A DNA stretch of 64,000 bases, taken from Streptomyces parvus. GTDB taxonomy: Bacteria; Actinomycetota; Actinomycetes; Streptomycetales; Streptomycetaceae. Shown here piece after piece: positions 17,207 to 24,767 of this stretch (position 1 is the first letter of the stretch; each line of letters begins with the position of its first letter). The notes under the pieces were generated by a model, which was given only the letters and a program-made list of their open reading frames with translations, was not told where the DNA came from and made no database searches. Both the position numbers and the translations under genes were made by a program. The DNA lies in contig NZ_BMRY01000003.1 of assembly GCF_014648875.1 (NCBI RefSeq), positions 310,001 through 374,000 of the forward strand, read 5' to 3'.

Positions 17207-17950
17207 GGCAGCCAGCTTTCCGACCGGTGCGATTCGTCGAATAGCATCGCAAACCCCCATGTGATTCTGCGCCACTATCAGTGCATCCACATGTACACGC
17301 ACAAGTAACCCGATGTCCAGCATTGTCCCTTCGGGACCCGGGCGATTCGTGCTCTCCCAGTGTCGGTTAACTTGGCCAAAAAATGCACCCTATGGACGCT
17401 ATTTGCGATCGACTGGGGCCGCTCGACAGGGGTACCTCCGGCGTCAGGTCGCCGGGGGAGCGTCATCCCGGGCATGCTGGGTACGTAAACGGTGATGCGC
17501 GGGTGCGGTTGTGATCACCCAGGAACCCGGCAGCGGGTTCGGGCGTCCTTACCCGTGAACGTGACGCCCCCGCCCCGGACGGTGGGGTTCGCACCAGGGA
17601 CGGCAGGCGAGGCGCAGGCCACCCTCGCCCGGCGACCGCCGGCCCGGCTCGACCGCTCGGTTCGACCCGCACGACTCCGCCGGAGCAGCACGACTCCGCT
17701 CGGTCGGTGAGGCCCTGCCCGGTTCGACTCCGCTCGACTCTGCTCGGTTCGGCTCAGTTCCACCCTGGATCGGTTCACTTCGGATCGATTCCACTCGGCT
17801 CACGCTCGGCTCGGCTCACGCTCGGTATCGACGGCACGCCCGTACCGCGGAACTGACGGGCAGGTACGCACAGCGAAGAGACACGCACATGGGGTCACGC
17901 ACGCGTGGCGTCATGTGGACTCGGCGTTCAACGGAAAGGAACGAGCGCTC
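17207..17950. other. Long non-coding divergent region
   Basis: 744 bp between the phosphatase and the next plus-strand gene. The first half is unusually AT-rich for this genome (around 17220-17300 and 17360-17420), probably the phosphatase promoter, with inverted ATCGCAAA (17247-17254) and TTTGCGAT (17402-17409). The second half is the degenerate repeat tract listed separately. The short open frames here lack ribosome-binding sites and homology. Confidence 0.5.
17645..17826. repeat. Degenerate TCGGTTC/CTCGGCTC simple repeat tract
   Basis: About 180 bp built from imperfect copies of a 10-13 bp unit such as CTCGGTTCGACTC and CTCGGCTCACG, with the last copies nearly exact (CTCGGCTCACGCTCGG twice). 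Because of the short period all frames are open, which produces spurious reading frames. It looks like a minisatellite. Confidence 0.65.
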
Positions 17951-18703
17951 ATGCGCGAGATCCTCGGAAGGCGACGCAGGCTCCGGCTCCGGCGCAAGGA
18001 GGGGGCCGCCCGGCTCGACGCGGCTCTGAACTGCGCCACCGTATGGCAGTGGCCCGTGCTTCCCGGAGTGGGGACGGCGCAGTCCGCCGCCCCGTACGGG
18101 GAGGGCGCCGGCCTCGGCTGCGCCTGCCCCGAACCCGACTGCGCCGTACCGGGCGCACACCCCTTCGACCCCGGCCTGCTGGCGGCCACCACGGACGAGC
18201 GCATGGTGCGCTGGTGGTGGACCAACCGCCCCGGCGCCCCCGTGCTGCTGGCGACCGGCGGCCGCGCGCCCTGCGCGGTGAGCCTGCCTGCCGTGGCCGG
18301 CGCCAGAGCGCTGAGCGCCCTCGACGCGCTCGGCATGCGGCTCGGCCCCGTCGTGGCGACGTCGACCCGGTGGTCGCTGCTGGTGGCCCCGTACACCCTG
18401 GAGCGACTCGGCGAACTGCTGTACGCGAAGGACTGGGTGCCCAGCTCGCTCCGGTTCCACGGCGAGGGCGGCTACCTCGTCCTGCCGCCGTCCCGGACCG
18501 GTGCGGGCCAGGTCCGCTGGGAGCGGCCCCCGGCGCCGCTCGGAGCCCCGGCCTCCGCCGCGGCCCCGGTGTCGCGTGGGCGGGCGAAGGACGGCGCTCG
18601 GGCGGTCGCGGCCCCCTGGCTTCCGGATGTCGAAGCGGTGCTGGACGCCCTGGTCGAGGCGAGCACCGGTGCGCCGGGCGGGGGCAGCCGGCTCGCGTAC
18701 TGA
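17951..18703 (+). CDS. Prim-Pol-like protein lacking catalytic acidic residues
   Basis: 250-aa protein resembling the N-terminal domain of bifunctional DNA primase/polymerases: GCACPEPDCAVPGAHPFDP matches the family zinc-knuckle-like CxCxxxxCxxPGxHP motif, followed by the WWWTNRPGAPVLLATG segment. The metal-binding DxD strand expected next (VVDLDP in the mobile-element primase of this window) reads CAVSLPAVAG, and the later SGGxHL motif is replaced by FHGEGGYLVLPPS. A primase activity is therefore unlikely; it may bind nucleic acid or nucleotides. GGAAAGGA precedes the ATG at 17951; a GTG at 17915 is an alternative start. Confidence 0.82.
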   Translation: MREILGRRRRLRLRRKEGAARLDAALNCATVWQWPVLPGVGTAQSAAPYGEGAGLGCACPEPDCAVPGAHPFDPGLLAATTDERMVRWWWTNRPGAPVLLATGGRAPCAVSLPAVAGARALSALDALGMRLGPVVATSTRWSLLVAPYTLERLGELLYAKDWVPSSLRFHGEGGYLVLPPSRTGAGQVRWERPPAPLGAPASAAAPVSRGRAKDGARAVAAPWLPDVEAVLDALVEASTGAPGGGSRLAY

Positions 18704-18729
18704 CGCCCCTCGTGGGGGAGGCCCGGCGT

Positions 18730-18757
18730 CCGGCTCACTCGAACGGGTGTGAGCCGG
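18730..18757 (+). terminator. Hairpin after the Prim-Pol-like gene
   Basis: 9-bp perfect inverted repeat CCGGCTCAC / GTGAGCCGG (18730-18738, 18749-18757) with a 10-nt loop, 27 bp after the stop codon. Confidence 0.6.
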
Positions 18758-18873
18758 GCAGGATCCGAGGTATTCGGGTGCCGGGCGCCCCGGCGGCACG
18801 CATTCCGTCGATATCGTCGGCCCGTCGTCAGTCCGTCTCAGGAATTCCGCGCAGTTGCCAGGTGGGGCCCACC

Positions 18874-19521
18874 ATGAATCTCCGCATGATCGGTGTTACG
18901 GCAGCCGTGGTGTGCGGAAGTCTCGTTCCGCTGGTTGCTTCCGCGCACCCCGCCGTTGCTCCGGATGCCGTATCGGCTGATCCGCCGACCGCGAAATCAG
19001 CTGGCGGACCGCCAGAAAGTCATAGGCCAAAGGTTTCTGATCGGCTATCCGGAGATGATTCCGCCTCCCTTTCTTCGGCATTGCCGAAATCGCCATCGGG
19101 AATGAACGCGGAAGCCGGTTCCCTGCCGGAGTTTGATCGTTCGGGTGCGGCGGCGCTTGAACGGTCGGGTACGGCGGCCCGGTGCGGGCCCGAGGTGGTC
19201 GCACCGGAGGGCGTCGAAGCGCAGACCTGTGTCATGGCCCGGGGAAACGAGGCGTGGGCGCGCGTCTACTACCGGAACACGACCGGTGAGGAACTGCGTT
19301 CCGTGCTCACGCTGATGGGTCCGGGCGGGAGGACCGTGGAGCTGCACTGCGCACCGGCCGCGCACGACGAGCCGGGCACCTGCGAGACGCCGCGCGTCCC
19401 CTCCTCGGGCACACCCGGATCCGCGACGGCGATCGCGGAGTTCGTGGGCGCGGGGCCGGTGGAGGAGGCGCCGCTGCTGCTGCGCGCCGGATCGGAATGG
19501 GCCCCGGTGGCCAGGGGCTGA
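18874..19521 (+). CDS. Secreted protein of unknown function
   Basis: 215-aa protein with a Sec signal peptide (MNLRMIGVTAAVVCGSLVPLVASAHPAVA, cleavage near residue 24-30), a Ser/Pro-rich disordered stretch to about residue 100, and a C-terminal domain with three Cys (CGPEVVAPEGVEAQTCVMA, ELHCAP, TCETP, giving four Cys in all) that may form two disulphides. The AARVYYRNTTG-like segment suggests a beta-sandwich. No family is recognised. The ATG at 18874 gives the clean signal peptide; AGGTGGGG lies 7 nt upstream. It is monocistronic and followed by a terminator hairpin. Confidence 0.75.
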   Translation: MNLRMIGVTAAVVCGSLVPLVASAHPAVAPDAVSADPPTAKSAGGPPESHRPKVSDRLSGDDSASLSSALPKSPSGMNAEAGSLPEFDRSGAAALERSGTAARCGPEVVAPEGVEAQTCVMARGNEAWARVYYRNTTGEELRSVLTLMGPGGRTVELHCAPAAHDEPGTCETPRVPSSGTPGSATAIAEFVGAGPVEEAPLLLRAGSEWAPVARG

Positions 19522-19570
19522 GAGCCGCACCCGGGGCGTCACAGGGCGGGCCGCAGCCGGAAACGAGGAC

Positions 19571-19610
19571 GCCCGGTCGCTGGCGACGGGGGATGCACCA
19601 GCGACCGGGC
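19571..19610. terminator. Hairpin between convergent genes
   Basis: 13-bp perfect inverted repeat (19571-19583 and 19598-19610) with a 14-nt loop. It lies after the secreted-protein gene and faces the end of the minus-strand SEC-C gene. Confidence 0.7.
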
Positions 19611-19734
19611 TTCCAGAACCGTAACAAGAGATCTGCTGTTCGCAAATTCGATCTCGCCTGTAGGGACGCGTATTTACTTGCGAGTACGGCGAGTTGTGAC
19701 GCGGGTCACCGTCTGTGGCGCCCTGTCGTCACTG

Positions 19735-20700
19735 TCAGCTGAGGGTGACCTGACGGTTGGTGAGACCGCCCCGGGCGCGGCGTTCCTCGGCGGTGAGCGG
19801 GGCGTCGGACGCGAGCGCCGTGGCCAGTCGCTCGGCGAACTCGACGGCGGGCTTCTCGCATGCCTCGGCCCCCATCGAGCTCGGCAGATCCCAGACGGGC
19901 ACCACGAGACCGTGTGCCCGGAACGACCCGACCAGCCGGGTGTCGTCGCCGAGCGAGGAGGTGCCCGCGGCGTGCAGCCGGGCGAGCGCGTCGAGGAGCT
20001 GCTCCTCGGGGTGCGGCATGACCCAGCGCAGGTGGTTCTTCTCCGGGGTCTCGCACCAGTACGCGGCGTCGACGCCGGAGAGCAGCGTCGTCGGGATCGC
20101 GGCGGCGTTCGCGCGCTCCAGTGATGCCGACACCTCGGCGGTGGCGTTCTCCGCGTCCGGCACCCAGAACTCGAACCCGGAGTGCACGTCCGGCTCGAAG
20201 GCGGCGTCCGGCGCGAGGAGGTCCTGGAGGCGCGGACCGTCGGCCGGTACACGGCGGGCGGCGACCGGGGAGCCGGGCTCGGCCTCCAGGGCGCGCTGGA
20301 GGGTGTCCGCGAGGTCGCGGCTGAGGTCGCCGGAGGAGGTGTCGTTCTGCAGGGCGAGCAGGACGGAACCGTCGTCGCGGCGCAGCGCCGGCCAGGCCAT
20401 CGGCAGGACGGTCGCGAGCTTCACCGACGGAACCCCTTCGGGCAGTCCGTCCTTGAGGGCCAGCTCGGCCGTGGCGGCGGGCACCAGCTCGCGCAGCGCG
20501 ACCCAGTCGCACTCGCCGGCGAGTCCCTCGAAGGGGCGATGCACGAGCTCGGTCACGGCCTGGGCGGCGGCGCGTCCGTGACACGCCTTGTAACGACGGC
20601 CCGATCCGCACGGGCAGGGCTCACGGGCCCCGACGACCGGGATCTCACCGTCCTTGAGCTGCTGCTTCCCGGCCTTGGACTGAGGGCGCTTCTTGGCCAT
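19735..20700 (-). CDS. SEC-C zinc-motif protein (DUF5926-like)
   Basis: 321-aa protein with an N-terminal SEC-C metal-binding motif, EPCPCGSGRRYKACHG (residues about 28-43), as in the SecA tail, preceded by a basic segment (MAKKRPQSKAGKQQLKDGE). The remaining 270 residues contain DALARLHAAGTSSLGDDTRLVGSFRAHGLVVPVWDLP and belong to an actinobacterial family of unknown function. SEC-C motifs bind zinc and often mediate ribosome or protein contact. I chose ATG 20700; ATG 20709 lies too close to GGGAGA. The gene lies downstream of the ATPase gene, separated by a tandem-repeat spacer. Confidence 0.85.
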   Translation of the reverse strand: MAKKRPQSKAGKQQLKDGEIPVVGAREPCPCGSGRRYKACHGRAAAQAVTELVHRPFEGLAGECDWVALRELVPAATAELALKDGLPEGVPSVKLATVLPMAWPALRRDDGSVLLALQNDTSSGDLSRDLADTLQRALEAEPGSPVAARRVPADGPRLQDLLAPDAAFEPDVHSGFEFWVPDAENATAEVSASLERANAAAIPTTLLSGVDAAYWCETPEKNHLRWVMPHPEEQLLDALARLHAAGTSSLGDDTRLVGSFRAHGLVVPVWDLPSSMGAEACEKPAVEFAERLATALASDAPLTAEERRARGGLTNRQVTLS

Positions 20701-20786
20701 GGTGGGCATTCTCCCGATTGCGACAGTGCGGACTCGGCGCGAGCCTAGCCGCCCGGGGAGCCATGCCCCGCCCGCGTACGCTCTCG

Positions 20787-20858
20787 GCCCCTGAGGGGCG
20801 CGTGCTCCCGGCCCCTGAAGGTCGCGTGCTCCCGGCCCTGAAGGTCGCGCTCTCAGCC
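20787..20858. repeat. Three 24-bp tandem repeats
   Basis: Three imperfect copies of a unit like CGGCCCCTGAAGGTCGCGTGCTCC run from about 20787 to 20858, partly overlapping the last codons of the ATPase gene on the minus strand. Copies differ by one to four bases. Confidence 0.6.
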
Positions 20859-21470
20859 CACGTCGTCGAGGACGTCGGAGAAGTCCAGGCCCTCGAACTT
20901 GGGGAGCCCGCCGACGCCGTTCGCGGAGACACCGTTCGTACCGCGGCCGTTGGCGGCGGAGCCGCTTCCGCCGGATCCGTTCCTGCCGGATCCGTTCGCC
21001 TCGGAGCCGTTGCCTCCGACGCCGGGCGGCTTCTTGGACGAGACCAGGGCCCAGACGGTGACCTCGCCGGGTGCGTCGTCCCGTACGCCCCACTCCTGGG
21101 CCAGGGCGCTGATGATGTTGAGGCCCCGGCCGCCGCGTGCCGTCACCGAAGGGGTGGCCGGAACCGGTCGGGTCGGGCCGCCGCCGTCCGTGACCTCCAC
21201 GGTGAGCCCGCCGCCGGTGTCCACCCGCCAGGCGGCGCGGATGTCCCCGTCGCCGACGTCGGTGTGCCGTCCGAGCGGCCTGCCGTGCCGGCAGGCGTTG
21301 CTGAGAAGTTCGGAAAGGATCAGAACAGCGTCGTCGACGACCGCTTCCGACACCCCGTTGCCGCGCAACTGCTCACGCATCCGGTGTCGTGCCTGTCCCA
21401 CGCCGGCAGGACCATGAGGAATGGCCATGCTCGACGACGCGGGCACCTCTTGTGCCACCACCAACGCCAC
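20853..21470 (-). CDS. RsbW-like ATP-binding regulator with Asn-Gly tail
   Basis: 205-aa GHKL ATPase of the Streptomyces anti-sigma type. The N box is LSELLSNACRHGR (residues about 48-60), the G1 box is VTDGGGPTRP, and the G2 box is GGRGLNIISALAQEWGV. The C-terminus carries a 35-residue low-complexity tail made of repeated NG/GSG units (GSEANGSGRNGSGGSGSAANG), then a short acidic end (DFSDVLDDVG). I chose the GTG at 21470 because AAAGGAGG lies 7 nt upstream; the ATG at 21428 would omit residues seen before the core. It may counteract the nearby SpoIIE-type phosphatase. Confidence 0.85.
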   Translation of the reverse strand: MALVVAQEVPASSSMAIPHGPAGVGQARHRMREQLRGNGVSEAVVDDAVLILSELLSNACRHGRPLGRHTDVGDGDIRAAWRVDTGGGLTVEVTDGGGPTRPVPATPSVTARGGRGLNIISALAQEWGVRDDAPGEVTVWALVSSKKPPGVGGNGSEANGSGRNGSGGSGSAANGRGTNGVSANGVGGLPKFEGLDFSDVLDDVG

Positions 21471-21651
21471 CCCCGAGACCTCCTTTGCCCCACGCCACGG
21501 GTTGGATGCCCCACTGGGCTGGACCGGAAACCGGCCAATGCGCTGCGGGTGACGCACTCGTAACGATCGAACGCGCAGCGAATGCGCCGGAGCACACCCC
21601 GTAACGGCCGAGGTCGGGGGTGTGGAGTGCCCCCTTCCGTAACGATCCCGA

Positions 21652-22488
21652 CTAAATGCGACCCAGTTGGGACAGAACCTGCTTCGGCCGGTTGGTGATG
21701 ATCGCCTCGACGCCGAGTTCGGCGCACAGCTCGACATCGGCGGGTTCGTTCACGGTCCACACGTGCACCCGGTGCCCCGCGCGGTGCAGCCGTTCGATGT
21801 ATCCGGGGTGGCTGCGCACGATCCGCATGCCGGGCCCCGCGATCCGGGCCCCGGCGGGCAGCCGCCCGTCGCGCATGCGGGGCGAGACGAACTGCATCAG
21901 GTAGACCGTCGGGAGGGTGGGGGCGGCCGCCTGGACGCGGTGGAGGGAGCGGGCGGAGAAGCTCATGACGCGGACGGGTGAGGGCCCCTCGGCGGGCGGC
22001 TCGGCCAGCCCGAAGCGCTTCAGCAGCTGCAGGAGCCGCTCCTCGACCTGCCCGGCCCAGCGGGTGGGGTGTTTGGTCTCGATGGCCAGCTGCAGATCCC
22101 GCCCGGTGGCGCGTACCTCGGTGAAGAGCTCCAGGAGCCGTTCCAGGGTCAGTACGGAGGTGAGCTCGCCGGGCACCGGATCCCAGTCGGGCGACTCCTC
22201 GTGGTCCTTCCAGGAGCCGAAGTCGAGGGCGGCGAGGTCGGCGAGCTCCAGGGCGGACACGGCGCCGCGCCCGTTGGACGTGCGGTTCACCCGTCGGTCG
22301 TGGACACAGACGAGGTGGCCGTCGGCGGTGAGCCGGACATCGCATTCCAAGGCGTCGGCACCGTCCTCGATCGCCTTGCGGTAGGCGGCGAGGGTGTGCT
22401 CGGGGGCGTCGTCGGAGGCCCCGCGGTGGGCGATGACCTGGATGGAGGTGTGCGCGCTGCGCTGCCGTGCGTGGGTCACCCGGGCCAT
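21652..22488 (-). CDS. Glycerophosphodiester phosphodiesterase
   Basis: 278-aa TIM-barrel GDPD hydrolysing glycerophosphodiesters to glycerol-3-phosphate and an alcohol. Catalytic motifs are visible: AHRGASDDAPEHTLAAY (His, Arg and Glu, residues about 21-37), LECDVRLTADGHLVCVHD (metal Glu and Asp plus the second His) and AIETKH. The C-terminal VWTVNEPADVELCAELGVEAIITNRP is the family ending. There is no signal peptide, so it is cytoplasmic. Start at ATG 22488; an in-frame GTG at 22518 is possible. It lies head to head with the htrA-type gene. Confidence 0.95.
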   Translation of the reverse strand: MARVTHARQRSAHTSIQVIAHRGASDDAPEHTLAAYRKAIEDGADALECDVRLTADGHLVCVHDRRVNRTSNGRGAVSALELADLAALDFGSWKDHEESPDWDPVPGELTSVLTLERLLELFTEVRATGRDLQLAIETKHPTRWAGQVEERLLQLLKRFGLAEPPAEGPSPVRVMSFSARSLHRVQAAAPTLPTVYLMQFVSPRMRDGRLPAGARIAGPGMRIVRSHPGYIERLHRAGHRVHVWTVNEPADVELCAELGVEAIITNRPKQVLSQLGRI

Positions 22489-22689
22489 GGTGTCACCGCC
22501 GCGGGGGTGGCTGAGCACATGTCACCCTGGAGGTCTGTTTTGTCGGATGTAAAGATTGGTGTGCGGATGCACAGGTCCTGCTTACAGTGGCCCGACGTGT
22601 TGTGGGAAAAGCTGACCGCAGACACGTGCACAGCGGATTTCTTGCCGAATGCCGACTGGATGCCGAGTGGAACCGAGGAGTAAAGAGCT

Positions 22690-24456
22690 GTGAGCACCGA
22701 GAACGAGGGCAACGAGGACCGCGCGGTACCGGCCGTTCCGTCCGCACCTCCCGTGCCGGCCGACACTCCTGAACCGGCCCCCGGCAACGCAACGGATGGT
22801 GCTGCGGGGGCGCCGGGCGCTGACGGCGCATCCGACGAGCCCGGCGCGGGGGCCACGGCCGCAGCCGCTCCGGGCGCCTCGGGCGCGGGGGCCTCGCCGG
22901 CTGCTCCGGCGCACGCGGAGGCGCCGCGCCACAACCCCACGCACCAGGGCGCCCCGGCGCACCAGGGATCCCCGGGCACGCCCGCGTACGGCCAGGGCGC
23001 CGCACACCCGACCTCGAACCAGCCGCCTCAGCCGCCCCAGCCCTCGCAGCCGCCGCAGCCCTCCCCGTACGGAGCGGCTCCCGGCGGCGGTCATGGCGCG
23101 GGCCCCGGATACGGAGCGGAGCCCGACCTCCCCGCGGGCGCCGCTTCCTGGCCGCCGCCCCCGCCCGCCGTCCCGTCGTACGCCGGCGGGGACACCGGTC
23201 ACACATCCGGCTACGCGTCGGGTCACGCCTCCGGTCACGCTTCCGGCGGTATCGGCAACGGCGGTGGCCACGGCCCGGTCTGGGGCGCGCCGGTCCCGCC
23301 CGGTACGGACCCGGCGGGCGGCGCTAAGAGCGGCAAGAGCAAGGCGGGCGGTCTGGTGGCCGCCGTGGCTGTCGCGGCGCTCGTCGCGGGCGGTATCGGC
23401 GGAGCCCTCGGTTTCTGGGCGGCCGACCGCAACGACGACGGTTCGTCCGGCAGCTCGACCACGGTGTCGGCCTCCGACACCCCGAGGGACCTGAAGCGCC
23501 CGGCGGGCACGGTGGCCGGGGTCGCGGCGAAAGCGCTCCCCAGCGTGGTCACGATCGACGCACAGGGGGGCGACGGCGAGGGCGGCACGGGCACCGGCTT
23601 CGTGTACGACAAGGAAGGCCACATCCTCACCAACAACCACGTGGTGGCTTCCGCCGCGGAGTCCGGCGAACTGTCGGCGACGTTCTCCGACGGCAAGAAG
23701 TACGCCGCCGAGGTGGTCGGCCGGGCACAGGGCTACGACGTGGCGGTCCTGAAGCTGAAGAACCCGCCGCAGGGCCTGACGCCCCTCCCTCTGGGCAACT
23801 CGGAGAGCGTCGCGGTGGGCGACTCGACGATCGCGATCGGCGCGCCCTTCGGCCTGTCGAACACGGTCACCACGGGCATCATCAGCGCGAAGAACCGCCC
23901 GGTGGCGTCGGGGGACGGCCAGAGCAACAAGAACTCCTACATGAGCGCGCTCCAGACAGACGCCTCGATCAACCCGGGCAACTCCGGCGGCCCGCTGCTG
24001 GACGCGACGGGCGCGGTCATCGGCATCAACTCGGCGATCCAGTCGACCGGCGGCGGCCTCGGCCAGTCCCAGGCCGGCTCCATCGGCCTCGGCTTCGCGA
24101 TCCCGATCAACCAGGCCAAGAACGTCGCCGAGCAGCTGATCAAGACCGGAAAGCCGGTCTACCCGGTGATCGGCGCGACGGTGACGATGGAGGAGAAGAC
24201 GGGCGGCGCGGCGATCTCCGCCGAGGGCGCGGGCGGCACCCCCGCCGTCACCCCGAACGGCCCGGCGGCCAGGGCGGGCCTGAAGGCGGGCGACGTGATC
24301 ACGAAGTTCAACGACACCGTGATCGACAGCGGTCCGACCTTGATCGGCGAGATCTGGACCCGCAAGCCGGGCGAGAAGGTGACCCTGACGTACGAACGCG
24401 ACGGCAAGGAGGCCACGGCCGAAGTCACCCTGGGCCAGCGCGAGGGCGACAGCTGA
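22690..24456 (+). CDS. Membrane-anchored HtrA/DegP-type serine protease with PDZ domain
   Basis: 588-aa trypsin-fold protease. The first 210 residues are a cytoplasmic Pro/Gly/Ala-rich disordered region with many HP, PQP and GHASG units. A basic patch (KSGKSKAG) leads into one membrane helix (GLVAAVAVAALVAGGIGGALGFW, residues about 218-240). The protease domain outside the cell has catalytic His in TNNHVVAS, Asp in GYDVAVLKL and Ser in NPGNSGGPLLDATG. A single PDZ domain ends the protein (GLKAGDVITKFNDTVI). It probably degrades or senses misfolded secreted proteins. GTG start, with GAGGAG 8-9 nt upstream. Confidence 0.95.
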   Translation: MSTENEGNEDRAVPAVPSAPPVPADTPEPAPGNATDGAAGAPGADGASDEPGAGATAAAAPGASGAGASPAAPAHAEAPRHNPTHQGAPAHQGSPGTPAYGQGAAHPTSNQPPQPPQPSQPPQPSPYGAAPGGGHGAGPGYGAEPDLPAGAASWPPPPPAVPSYAGGDTGHTSGYASGHASGHASGGIGNGGGHGPVWGAPVPPGTDPAGGAKSGKSKAGGLVAAVAVAALVAGGIGGALGFWAADRNDDGSSGSSTTVSASDTPRDLKRPAGTVAGVAAKALPSVVTIDAQGGDGEGGTGTGFVYDKEGHILTNNHVVASAAESGELSATFSDGKKYAAEVVGRAQGYDVAVLKLKNPPQGLTPLPLGNSESVAVGDSTIAIGAPFGLSNTVTTGIISAKNRPVASGDGQSNKNSYMSALQTDASINPGNSGGPLLDATGAVIGINSAIQSTGGGLGQSQAGSIGLGFAIPINQAKNVAEQLIKTGKPVYPVIGATVTMEEKTGGAAISAEGAGGTPAVTPNGPAARAGLKAGDVITKFNDTVIDSGPTLIGEIWTRKPGEKVTLTYERDGKEATAEVTLGQREGDS

Positions 24457-24544
24457 CCGGCTAGGCTGTCCCACGCGTCGAACCGGCCCCTTGCGGGCCT
24501 GACGCCCCATCGGCTTGCACAGCGACCGGGCGGGGCCGACGCGG

Positions 24545-24631
24545 GGTGGGTTGCCCGAGCGGCCTAAGGGAACGGTCTTGAAAACCGTCGTGGCAGCGAT
24601 GTCACCGTGGGTTCAAATCCCACACCCACCG
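24545..24631 (+). tRNA. tRNA-Ser (anticodon TGA)
   Basis: 87-nt gene. Acceptor arms GGTGGGT (24545-24551) and ACCCACC (24624-24630) with discriminator G. The anticodon loop is CTTGAAA with TGA, the variable arm is long as in tRNA-Ser, and the T arm is GTGGGTTCAAATCCCAC. CCA is not encoded. Its 3' part from 24574 on is duplicated at 36304-36364 and serves as the attachment site of the integrated element, which leaves the tRNA intact. Confidence 0.97.
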
Positions 24632-24634
24632 CAG
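24574..24634. repeat. attL: left copy of the 61-bp attachment repeat
   Basis: Begins GGTCTTGAAAACCGTC and ends CACCCACCGCAG. Identical to 36304-36364. It covers the tRNA-Ser anticodon loop to the 3' end plus three bases. Confidence 0.95.
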
Positions 24635-24657
24635 CAGGTCAGACGTTGTGCAGGTCA

Positions 24658-24690
24658 GAAGGGGTGCCTCTCACCGAGGGGCACCCCTTC
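24658..24690 (+). terminator. Element-borne terminator behind tRNA-Ser
   Basis: Inverted repeat GAAGGGGTGCC / GGCACCCCTTC (24658-24668, 24680-24690). It lies just inside the element's left end and replaces the displaced chromosomal terminator at 36371-36401. It can also stop transcription leaving the integrase gene. Confidence 0.7.
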
Positions 24691-24767
24691 TGCGTGCAGC
24701 CTGTCTCACCCCGGATCGGCGGTATCCCACCTCTGACCAGCGGGTGCGGCCAACCTGCGGCCAGGTT

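Noticed and set aside
17600..17830. CRISPR-like array
   Set aside because: The repeats are short, degenerate and contiguous, without unique spacers. No cas gene is in the window.
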